5,793 nt of DNA from Actinomycetota bacterium (lineage in GTDB: Bacteria; Actinomycetota; Actinomycetes; Nanopelagicales; Nanopelagicaceae), in NCBI GenBank assembly GCA_947480375.1, contig CANKCX010000054.1, forward strand, positions 1 to 5,793. Direction: 5' to 3'. The notes beneath the pieces were generated by a model. It saw only the letters and a program-made list of their open reading frames with translations. It did not search any database and was not told the origin of the DNA. Of this stretch, positions 1 to 5,793 are shown piece by piece (within the stretch, counting starts at the first letter, position 1; each line of letters opens with the position of its first letter). A program made the position numbers and the translations under genes.

Positions 1-474
1 ATTACGATGTTCAAAAAGGTAAATACCGTTGAATATCCAGAAGTTAAAGAACCAACCGCTGAACGTTTTCACGGCCGCCATCAATTAAATCGCTATGACG
101 ATGGCCTCGAAAAATGTATTGGTTGCGAACTCTGCGCGTGGGCATGCCCAGCAGATGCAATTCTTGTTGAAGGCGAATCAAATACAGATGACGCTCGATT
201 CTCACCTGGTGAGCGTTATGGCAAGGTTTATCAAATTAATTATCTGCGTTGTGTTTTCTGCGGTCTCTGCATTGAGGCTTGTCCTACACGTGCTCTGACA
301 ATGACAAACGAATATGAATTAGCAGATGATTCACGTAAGAAATTAATCTTCGAAAAGGAAGATCTTTTAGCTCCTTTGCGTTCTGGAATGTTGCAACCTC
401 CACATCCAATGGCGCCAGGTACAACTCATATTGATTACTACCGTGGCGACATAACAGGTGGTTCAAATGGCTAA
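1..474 (+). CDS. nuoI: NADH-quinone oxidoreductase subunit I (two-[4Fe-4S] ferredoxin-like subunit), 5' partial
   Basis: Peripheral-arm subunit of complex I that carries clusters N6a and N6b and passes electrons toward N2 and the quinone site. Numbering from the ATG at position 7, two CxxCxxCxxxCP motifs are visible: Cys37/40/43/47 ([12 protein letters not shown]) and Cys82/85/88/92 ([12 protein letters not shown]). As in bacterial ferredoxins, the fourth Cys of each motif is expected to ligate the other cluster. The ATG at 7 is probably not the start. The frame stays open to base 1 (codons for Ile-Thr), and family members have an N-terminal amphipathic/membrane-anchoring stretch before the equivalent Met-Phe-Lys-Lys, so roughly 20-50 residues lie upstream of the window. 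The [14 protein letters not shown] and TNEYELADD segments look actinobacterial. The 3' end overlaps nuoJ by 8 nt. No key residue is missing in the visible part. Family identification is very secure. Confidence 0.97.
   Translation: MTMFKKVNTVEYPEVKEPTAERFHGRHQLNRYDDGLEKCIGCELCAWACPADAILVEGESNTDDARFSPGERYGKVYQINYLRCVFCGLCIEACPTRALTMTNEYELADDSRKKLIFEKEDLLAPLRSGMLQPPHPMAPGTTHIDYYRGDITGGSNG
456..461 (+). promoter_or_regulatory. Ribosome binding site that sets the nuoJ start
   Basis: AGGTGG lies 5 nt upstream of the ATG at 467, inside the 3' end of nuoI. An in-frame GTG at 458 would extend NuoJ by three residues, but it sits within this Shine-Dalgarno-like motif. The ATG at 467 is therefore the better start. 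The same AGGTGG core precedes nuoN. This is seen directly in the sequence; its use is inferred. Confidence 0.7.
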
Positions 475-1249
475 TCTCGCACTTGAAATCGGACGTACAG
501 CAGCCCCCGAGGCTGTCCTCTTCTGGATCCTTGCACCACTTGCAGTTGCAGCAGCGCTAGGAATGTTATTTGCAAAGAAAGCTGTCCACTCTGCAATTCT
601 CTTAGCTTGGGTAATGATTACGCTTGCAATTTTCTATATTGCGCAAGATGCACTCTTCTTAGGAATTGTGCAGATTGTTGTTTATACCGGCGCAGTAATG
701 ATGCTCTTCCTATTTATTTTGATGCTAGTTGGTGTTGATAGTTCAGATTCACTCGTTGAAAATATCAGAGGCCAACGTCCAACTTCTATTACTGCAGCAA
801 TTGGGCTTGGTGGACTAATGATTTCGCTAATTGGTCGAGCAACAATTGGCACAGATGCAATCGGTTTAGGACAGGCAAATTCTGCAGGAAATGTGCAGGC
901 TCTGGCCGAAGAACTATTTACAAAATATGTTTGGGCCTTTGAAGTTGTGTCAGCTCTACTAATCACTGCAGCTCTTGGTGCGATGGTTCTGGCACACAGC
1001 ACGGCAACTAAATCTCGTACTGCTCAACGCGATCAATCAATCGCACGTTTCCGTGGTGCTTCACTAGCAACTGCGGCAGGTCTGCCAGGTTCTGGTGTTT
1101 ATGCTCGCCACAACGCAGTAGATGTTCCAGCACTTCTGCCTGATGGAAGCCCAGCGCCTTCTTCAGTTTCAGCAACTCTTGAAGCTCGTGGCGACATGCT
1201 TACCTCTAAGCCGTTTGAACTTGAAGTGAAAGAAGTGGAGGAAGACTAA
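467..1249 (+). CDS. nuoJ: NADH-quinone oxidoreductase subunit J
   Basis: Membrane-arm subunit (mitochondrial ND6 equivalent), located where the quinone cavity connects to the proton-pumping modules. The 260-residue product has about five membrane segments, near residues 18-35, 40-59, 63-90, 108-124 and 157-177. The third contains the family signature around residues 66-80 ([15 protein letters not shown]), with Tyr73 in the helix that switches between alpha and pi-bulge forms in solved complexes. After the last segment comes a hydrophilic tail of about 80 residues, including [17 protein letters not shown] at 211-227 and an acidic end (EVKEVEED). E. coli NuoJ is about 184 residues and lacks such a tail; from memory, actinobacterial homologues have one. 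The start is the ATG at 467, chosen for AGGTGG at 456-461. The gene overlaps nuoI by 8 nt. Its TAA stop touches the nuoK ATG, and the two genes share a reading frame. Confidence 0.96.
   Translation: MANLALEIGRTAAPEAVLFWILAPLAVAAALGMLFAKKAVHSAILLAWVMITLAIFYIAQDALFLGIVQIVVYTGAVMMLFLFILMLVGVDSSDSLVENIRGQRPTSITAAIGLGGLMISLIGRATIGTDAIGLGQANSAGNVQALAEELFTKYVWAFEVVSALLITAALGAMVLAHSTATKSRTAQRDQSIARFRGASLATAAGLPGSGVYARHNAVDVPALLPDGSPAPSSVSATLEARGDMLTSKPFELEVKEVEED
1237..1241 (+). promoter_or_regulatory. Ribosome binding site of nuoK
   Basis: GGAGG, with a further A after it, lies 8 nt before the nuoK ATG at 1250 and inside the last codons of nuoJ. It is the closest match to the consensus Shine-Dalgarno sequence in the window. 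It should allow NuoK to be initiated efficiently right after NuoJ terminates. Confidence 0.75.
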
Positions 1250-1549
1250 ATGGATATCTCGAATTATATTTATCTTTCAGCACTTCTATTTACTATTGGG
1301 GCCATCGGTGTTGTTGTACGCAGAAACGCAATCGTCGTTTTCATGTGCGTAGAGCTGATGTTAAATGCAGCGAATCTTGCCTTCGTCACTTTCTCTAGAG
1401 TTCACGGAAATCTATCTGGACAAGTTGCATCATTCTTTACGATGGTTGTTGCGGCTTGTGAAGTTGTAGTTGGCCTTGCGATTATCGTTACGATTTATCG
1501 CTCCCGTCGATCAGCATCTGTTGATGATGCTAGTTTGTTGAAACGATAA
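1250..1549 (+). CDS. nuoK: NADH-quinone oxidoreductase subunit K
   Basis: Small membrane subunit of complex I (ND4L equivalent; related to MrpC) that forms part of the proton/charge-transfer path between the quinone site and the antiporter-like subunits. It has 99 residues, the normal family length, with three membrane segments near 6-23, 27-48 and 59-83. The two membrane-embedded glutamates expected for function are present: Glu35 in the [14 protein letters not shown] motif and Glu71 in [11 protein letters not shown], matching E. coli Glu36 and Glu72. The ATG directly follows the nuoJ TAA and has a good GGAGG at 1237-1241. The 3' end overlaps nuoL by one base in a TAATG. A short basic/polar tail ([16 protein letters not shown]) follows the last helix. 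Nothing is unusual, and confidence is very high. Confidence 0.97.
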   Translation: MDISNYIYLSALLFTIGAIGVVVRRNAIVVFMCVELMLNAANLAFVTFSRVHGNLSGQVASFFTMVVAACEVVVGLAIIVTIYRSRRSASVDDASLLKR

Positions 1550-3438
1550 TGGTTACGAGCACAAATTTGGTTTACTTAATCGCACTCCCATTATTTAGCG
1601 CTGCATTGCTTCTGCTTCTAGGTCGCATTGCAGATAAGTGGGGACATATCTTTGCAACGCTAATTTCAGCCTCAGTATTTGCACTTGGCGTTATTGAATT
1701 CTTCGCAATGCAGGGTCGCGAAGGCGAAGCTCGAGCCGCTACTCAGAAAATCTTTGAATGGATTTCAGTCGGAAGTTTCCAAGTAAATGCCTCTTTATTA
1801 CTAGACCAGCTATCAATCTGCTTCGTGCTTCTGATTTCTGGCGTCGGAACACTTATACATATCTATTCAATTGCTTATATGTCACACGATCACGATCGTC
1901 GTCGCTTCTTCGCATACCTAAACCTTTTTATCGCCGCAATGTTGCTTCTGGTTCTCGGAGATTCTTACCTAAATCTCTATGTGGGCTGGGAAGGCGTTGG
2001 TCTGGCTTCATATCTATTGATTGGTTTCTGGAATCAAAAACCAGCTTATGCAACTGCTGCTAAGAAGGCTTTCGTTGCAAACCGAGTCGGCGATGTCGGT
2101 CTCTCACTTGCAATCATGATCGCATTCACGCAATTTGGAACAGTAACTTTCGCTGGGGTTAAAGAGAGCGCTTCAGGTGCTTCAGCCGGTGCACTCACTG
2201 CAATCGGTGCGATGTTGTTACTTGCTGCCGCTGGAAAGTCTGCGCAGTTCCCATTGCAATCTTGGCTTGGCGATGCGATGGCTGGCCCAACTCCAGTTTC
2301 GGCTTTGATCCACGCTGCGACAATGGTTACAGCTGGCGTCTACTTAATAACTCGTTCTAACTTTATTTTTGATGCTTCTCCAACCGCGCAACTTATGGTG
2401 GTTTGTGTCGGAGCAATAACATTGTTATTTGGTGCCTTGATTGGTACTGCAAAAGATGACATCAAAAAGGCGCTTGCAGCTTCAACCATGTCACAGATTG
2501 GTTACATGATTCTTGCAACCGGACTTGGTCCTGTCGGTTATGCCTTTGCAATTATGCATCTTCTAACTCACGGTTTCTTTAAAGCTGGCATGTTCCTTGG
2601 TGCTGGTTCAGTAATGCACGGAATGAATGATGAAGTAAATATGCGTCGCTATGGTGCTATTGGAAAAGTTATGCCAATCACTGCAGCAACCTTTGGGCTT
2701 GGCTATCTAGCCATTCTCGGAGTTCCGCCATTTGCTGGTTTCTATTCAAAAGATAAAATTATTGAAACCGCATTCAATGCTGGCGGTATTGAAGGAATTC
2801 TTCTTGGCGGTGCAACACTTCTTGGCGCCGCGATTACTGCTTTCTATATGACTCGCGTAATTGTTCTAACTTTCACCGGCACAAAGCGTTGGGATGACAA
2901 CGCACATCCACATGAATCTCCATTCTTAATGTGGGCGCCAATGGCGGTTCTTGCAGTTGGTTCTGTTGCATCAGGATTCTTATTAAGTTCCGGCAGTGCG
3001 CTTGTAAATTGGTTGCAACCAGTTGTTAATGAGCATCACGAGCACCATGCCGAAGAGTTCTTGCCACCAATGGTGGTTTCTGCAATGGCGCTTGCTGTTG
3101 TAGCAATTGGAGTTGCCTTTGCAGTGCTTAAGTATCGGACCGTTCCGGTTGAAGCTCCGACGAAGGTTTCAGTATTTACCAAAGCTGCCCGTAAAGATCT
3201 ATATCAAGATTCATTTAACGAAGCGGTATTCATGCGCCCTGGCCAGAAGTTAACTTCAGGGCTAGTTACGACTGATTACAAGATTATCGATGGTTTAGTT
3301 CGTGCTGTTGGTTGGGTTGTTCAAACAAGTGCAGCTTCACTTCGCACAATCCAAAATGGTTACGTTCGTAGCTATGCCTTGATTATGGTTCTCGGAGTTC
3401 TTGCCTTAGTAACAGCAATTTGGATGGTGACGCTATGA
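1549..3438 (+). CDS. nuoL: NADH-quinone oxidoreductase subunit L (antiporter-like, distal proton pump)
   Basis: Largest membrane-arm subunit (ND5 equivalent; MrpA-like), at the far end of the arm, with a C-terminal lateral helix that spans the other antiporter-like subunits. The 629-residue length is typical. Visible landmarks are the N-terminal ND5 domain with [19 protein letters not shown] (Glu148, E. coli Glu144), RVGDVG (Asp182), and the proton-translocation core [20 protein letters not shown] (Lys230, E. coli Lys229). These are followed by [18 protein letters not shown] (His255), [10 protein letters not shown] (His337, His341, Lys345) and GFYSKDKI (Lys401). A polar His-rich loop [10 protein letters not shown] lies at 494-503. 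The predicted lateral helix is around 540-605 and the final membrane helix around 607-628. The ATG shares one base with the nuoK stop (TAATG). No Shine-Dalgarno is evident, so translational coupling to nuoK is inferred. The 3' end overlaps nuoM by 4 nt. Confidence 0.97.
   Translation: MVTSTNLVYLIALPLFSAALLLLLGRIADKWGHIFATLISASVFALGVIEFFAMQGREGEARAATQKIFEWISVGSFQVNASLLLDQLSICFVLLISGVGTLIHIYSIAYMSHDHDRRRFFAYLNLFIAAMLLLVLGDSYLNLYVGWEGVGLASYLLIGFWNQKPAYATAAKKAFVANRVGDVGLSLAIMIAFTQFGTVTFAGVKESASGASAGALTAIGAMLLLAAAGKSAQFPLQSWLGDAMAGPTPVSALIHAATMVTAGVYLITRSNFIFDASPTAQLMVVCVGAITLLFGALIGTAKDDIKKALAASTMSQIGYMILATGLGPVGYAFAIMHLLTHGFFKAGMFLGAGSVMHGMNDEVNMRRYGAIGKVMPITAATFGLGYLAILGVPPFAGFYSKDKIIETAFNAGGIEGILLGGATLLGAAITAFYMTRVIVLTFTGTKRWDDNAHPHESPFLMWAPMAVLAVGSVASGFLLSSGSALVNWLQPVVNEHHEHHAEEFLPPMVVSAMALAVVAIGVAFAVLKYRTVPVEAPTKVSVFTKAARKDLYQDSFNEAVFMRPGQKLTSGLVTTDYKIIDGLVRAVGWVVQTSAASLRTIQNGYVRSYALIMVLGVLALVTAIWMVTL
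3426..3430 (+). promoter_or_regulatory. Weak ribosome binding site supporting the nuoM start
   Basis: GGTGA, within GGATGGTGA at 3422-3430, ends 4 nt before the ATG at 3435. It supports that ATG over the in-frame TTG at 3420, which would add five residues (the initiator, then Asp-Gly-Asp-Ala) and has no ribosome-binding motif of its own that I can see. The ATGA overlap with the nuoL stop points the same way. The spacing is slightly short, so confidence is moderate. Confidence 0.55.
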
Positions 3439-4940
3439 GTATCTTGACCACACTTCAATTGCTTCCTCTGGTTGGTGCAATCGTTATTGCGATTTTGCCA
3501 GTTGCAAATGCTAAATTAATTAAGCAAGTTGCTTTGGGCTTCTCATTGCTCGTAACTGCAGTTTCAATCTTTATGGCATTTGCATTCGATACCGGTGGTA
3601 GCGCACTTCAATTCACCGAAGTTCGTACCTGGATATCAGCCTTCAATATTAATTATGCAGTCGGTATTGATGGCATGGCACTGGCTCTAATCCTTATGAC
3701 AACAATCTTGGTTCCAATCGTCTTTCTTGCAGGTTGGAATGAATCTGAAAATGGACGTTGGAGCGTTAAAACTTTCTATATCCTGCTTTTAATTTTAGAA
3801 ACCATGATGATCGGCGTATTTGCTGCTACCGATGTATTCCTCTTCTATGTGATCTTCGAAGCGATGCTATTACCGGTTTACTTCCTTATTGGTGGTTATG
3901 GTGTCGGCGAACGTGCCGCGGCAGCCATGAAGTTCTTGCTATACAGCCTCTTCGGTGGACTTCTAATGTTGGCAGCAGTAATTGGGCTCTACATAATTTC
4001 AACCAATCAAGGCGGAGCAACTTTTGATATTTCAAAACTATCTGAACTAACTATTGATTCTGCAACTCAGAATTGGTTGTTCCTAGGATTCTTTATTGCA
4101 TTCGCAATCAAAGCACCGCTTTGGCCTTTCCATACCTGGCTTCCAACTACTGCTAAATCTGCGACTGCCGGAACTTCGACTCTGCTCTTAGGCGTTTTAG
4201 ATAAAGTTGGAACCTACGGAATGATTCGTTTTTGTATGAGTTTCTTCCCAGAAGCTACAAAGACTTTCACGCCCGCAATTATTACTTTGGCAGTGATTTC
4301 AATTCTTTACGGAGCCTTCTTAGCAATCGGTCAGAAAGATATTAATTCACTGATTGCATTTACCTCAATTTCGCACTTCGGATTTATCACTCTAGGAATT
4401 TTCGCTCTTACTTCACAAGGCTTAACAGGCGCGATTTTCTATATGGTTAATCACGGTTTCTCTACTGCTGCACTCTTCTTAACTGCAGGTTGGATGATCA
4501 AACGTCGTGGTTCATCACAGATCGCAGATTTTGGTGGTCTTCAAAGAGTCACTCCGGTTCTGGCCTGGTCATTCTTTTTGGCCGGAATGTCCGCCCTTGC
4601 GCTTCCAGGGTTATCAAGTTTCGTCAGCGAATTCTTAGTTCTGCTTGGCTCTTTTGCTAAGTATCCAGTCGCTGCAATTCTCGGTACTACCGGAATTATT
4701 CTTGCAGCGCTCTATGTTCTGCTTGCAGTTCAACGTTCTTTGCATGGTGAAACTCCAGCCGCAAATGCTGGTATTCCAGATTTAAATCTCCGCGAAAAAA
4801 TTGCAATTGCACCTGTAATTGCCGTTTTAGTAGTACTTGGTTTCTATCCAAAGCCAGTATTAAATGTTATTAACCCAACGACTGAAACCATCATGATTCA
4901 TGCCGGGGTTACTGATCCAATTGCAAAGGTGGCCAAATAA
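3435..4940 (+). CDS. nuoM: NADH-quinone oxidoreductase subunit M (antiporter-like proton pump)
   Basis: Middle antiporter-like subunit (ND4 equivalent; MrpD-like) of the membrane arm, between NuoN and NuoL. The 501-residue product is of normal length and hydrophobic throughout. Landmarks are [13 protein letters not shown] near 76-88, [16 protein letters not shown] with Glu142 (E. coli Glu144), [15 protein letters not shown] with Lys226 (E. coli Lys234), [14 protein letters not shown] with Lys257 (E. coli Lys265), SISHFGF with His314, [11 protein letters not shown] with His340, and [12 protein letters not shown] with Glu399 (E. coli Glu407). All ionisable residues of the proton path are thus present. 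The loop after HTWLP reads [11 protein letters not shown], where many family members have an acidic D-A-H-x-E-AP type sequence. The start is the ATG at 3435, overlapping the nuoL TGA as ATGA and supported by GGTGA at 3426-3430. An upstream in-frame TTG at 3420 is less likely. The gene ends in TAATG shared with nuoN. Confidence 0.97.
   Translation: MSILTTLQLLPLVGAIVIAILPVANAKLIKQVALGFSLLVTAVSIFMAFAFDTGGSALQFTEVRTWISAFNINYAVGIDGMALALILMTTILVPIVFLAGWNESENGRWSVKTFYILLLILETMMIGVFAATDVFLFYVIFEAMLLPVYFLIGGYGVGERAAAAMKFLLYSLFGGLLMLAAVIGLYIISTNQGGATFDISKLSELTIDSATQNWLFLGFFIAFAIKAPLWPFHTWLPTTAKSATAGTSTLLLGVLDKVGTYGMIRFCMSFFPEATKTFTPAIITLAVISILYGAFLAIGQKDINSLIAFTSISHFGFITLGIFALTSQGLTGAIFYMVNHGFSTAALFLTAGWMIKRRGSSQIADFGGLQRVTPVLAWSFFLAGMSALALPGLSSFVSEFLVLLGSFAKYPVAAILGTTGIILAALYVLLAVQRSLHGETPAANAGIPDLNLREKIAIAPVIAVLVVLGFYPKPVLNVINPTTETIMIHAGVTDPIAKVAK
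4926..4932 (+). promoter_or_regulatory. Ribosome binding site of nuoN
   Basis: AAGGTGG lies 7 nt before the ATG at 4940, inside the last codons of nuoM. Together with the TAATG overlap it fixes the nuoN start. It has the same AGGTGG core as the site before nuoJ. Confidence 0.7.
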
Positions 4941-5793
4941 TGTTGACGGCTCCTAAATTAGATTATGCACTTCTAGCGCCAATCTTGATTATTTTGGGTG
5001 CTGCGCTTCTTGGCGTACTTGTTGAAGCCTTCGTTAAGCAAGCAATTCGCGCCAGATTACAACTAGCGATTGCGCTAACTGGAATCATTATTGCCTTCGA
5101 GCAGCTTTATCGGGTTCGCAATCAAGGTTCTTCAATCGCGGCCGTAACTTCAGTTTCTATTGATGGTGCCGGAATCTTTATGCAAGGTGCAATTCTTGTT
5201 TTTGCCTTTGTCGGAATTCTGATAATTGCAGATCAAGATAACTTTGCACCACAAGCATCAGCGCTACCTGGCTCTAATGAAGAGGCAATCGCACTTCAAT
5301 CAGGAAAGCAACAGACTGAAGTATTTCCACTAACACTCTTTGCCGTATCCGGAATGATGCTCTTTCCAATTGCAACAGATTTCATAACGCTCTTTGTGGC
5401 TCTTGAAGTTCTATCTCTTCCACTTTATTTAATGGCTGGGCTTTCACGCCGCCGCCGCTTACTTTCACAAGAAGCAGCACTTAAGTACTTCTTGCTTGGT
5501 GCATATTCATCAGCATTCTTCCTCTTTGGTGCAGCCCTGCTTTACGGATATTCCGGCTCACTTTCTTTAAATGGTTTAACTGATGCAATCCACGGCGCTG
5601 GTGGAAATGATGTTTTCCTACTTCTCGGAATCGCATTTATTTCAGTTGGTCTGCTATTTAAAGTTGGTGCCGTTCCATTCCATTCATGGACACCAGATGT
5701 TTATCAAGGCGCCCCAACTCCGATTACTGGTTTTATGGCCGCAGCGACAAAGGCAGCAGCCTTCGGTGCGATGCTTCGAATCTTCTATGTTGG
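4940..5793 (+). CDS. nuoN: NADH-quinone oxidoreductase subunit N (antiporter-like proton pump), 3' partial
   Basis: Third antiporter-like subunit (ND2 equivalent), next to NuoK and NuoJ in the membrane arm. The reading frame from the ATG at 4940 is open to the right edge, giving 284 complete codons of a protein usually about 480-550 residues long. Landmarks are LFVALEVLSLPLYLMAGLSR with Glu156 (E. coli Glu133), a run of four arginines at 170-173, SQEAALKYFLLGAYSSAF with Lys182 (E. coli Lys158), LLFKVGAVPFHSWTPDVYQG with Lys241 (E. coli Lys217), and APTPITGFMAAATKAAAFG with Lys271 (E. coli Lys247). The loop at about 99-128, including FAPQASALPGS and QQTEVFPLT, resembles what I recall of actinobacterial NuoN rather than proteobacterial forms. 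The start shares one base with the nuoM stop and has AAGGTGG upstream. The C-terminal half and any following terminator lie outside the window. Confidence 0.96.
   Translation, partial: MLTAPKLDYALLAPILIILGAALLGVLVEAFVKQAIRARLQLAIALTGIIIAFEQLYRVRNQGSSIAAVTSVSIDGAGIFMQGAILVFAFVGILIIADQDNFAPQASALPGSNEEAIALQSGKQQTEVFPLTLFAVSGMMLFPIATDFITLFVALEVLSLPLYLMAGLSRRRRLLSQEAALKYFLLGAYSSAFFLFGAALLYGYSGSLSLNGLTDAIHGAGGNDVFLLLGIAFISVGLLFKVGAVPFHSWTPDVYQGAPTPITGFMAAATKAAAFGAMLRIFYV

Noticed and set aside
95..298. A 67-codon open frame on the + strand inside nuoI
   Set aside because: It lies wholly within nuoI, whose frame encodes both cysteine cluster motifs. The alternative product has no recognisable domain.
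284..466. A 60-codon open frame on the - strand across the end of nuoI
   Set aside because: It is antisense to conserved NuoI sequence and shows no ribosome binding site or recognisable motif.
458..466. GTG at 458 as the nuoJ start
   Set aside because: It falls inside the AGGTGG motif that best serves as the ribosome binding site for the ATG at 467.
682..1002. A 106-codon open frame on the - strand across nuoJ
   Set aside because: It is antisense to a clearly conserved NuoJ membrane region, and its product is a low-complexity reflection of the hydrophobic codons with no family resemblance.
1885..1904. A short palindrome-like stretch (CACGATCACGATCGTCGTCG) as a possible operator or hairpin
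   Set aside because: It is short and imperfect, lies deep within the nuoL coding frame and encodes a plausible HDHDRRR loop. Nothing places a regulatory site there.
1758..2063. A 101-codon open frame on the + strand inside nuoL
   Set aside because: It overlaps the conserved ND5 core (WEGVG region) in another frame. The product is rich in Arg, Ser and Cys with no family resemblance, as expected of a shadow frame.
3420..3434. TTG at 3420 as the nuoM start
   Set aside because: The ATG at 3435 forms a standard ATGA overlap with the nuoL stop and has GGTGA upstream. The extension would only add a short acidic stretch before a normal NuoM N-terminus.
5447..5458. Four tandem CGC triplets as a microsatellite-like repeat
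   Set aside because: They encode the four-arginine run of NuoN (residues 170-173), which appears to be a conserved part of the actinobacterial protein, so selection on protein sequence explains it.

Overview
The window is a continuous piece of a bacterial respiratory complex I (type I NADH:quinone oxidoreductase, nuo) operon. It covers the distal membrane-arm end in the canonical order nuoI-nuoJ-nuoK-nuoL-nuoM-nuoN, all on the + strand. nuoI is cut by the left edge and nuoN by the right edge; nuoJ, nuoK, nuoL and nuoM are complete. There is essentially no non-coding DNA, so no internal promoter, terminator, RNA gene, mobile element, repeat array or CRISPR could be supported.

The proteins have an actinobacterial look. 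NuoJ carries a long hydrophilic C-terminal tail with a [14 protein letters not shown] motif, NuoN has the LSRRRRLLSQEAALKYFLLGA block, and NuoI has a [14 protein letters not shown] segment, all of which I remember from Actinomycetota complex I. Base composition is low for that phylum: a few lines counted by eye range from about 35 to 48 % G+C. Low G+C, overlapping genes and no spacers together suggest a streamlined planktonic actinobacterium such as the freshwater acI lineage (Nanopelagicales). The phylum call is fairly firm; the lineage call is inference from style and composition, not from a search.

Layout: nuoI (1-474) encodes the two-[4Fe-4S] peripheral-arm subunit. nuoJ (467-1249) and nuoK (1250-1549) encode the small membrane subunits next to the quinone and E-channel region. 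nuoL (1549-3438), nuoM (3435-4940) and nuoN (from 4940) encode the three antiporter-like proton-pumping subunits. Junctions are an 8-nt overlap (I/J), direct abutment TAAATG (J/K), 1-nt TAATG (K/L), 4-nt ATGA (L/M) and 1-nt TAATG (M/N). This spacing implies one polycistronic message with translational coupling.

Together the products move electrons through NuoI toward the quinone site and turn quinone reduction into proton export through the J/K/N/M/L membrane arm. The charged residues expected for pumping are present in every subunit as far as it is visible. I found no sign of an undescribed system; this is ordinary core-metabolism sequence with a few modest points of interest.
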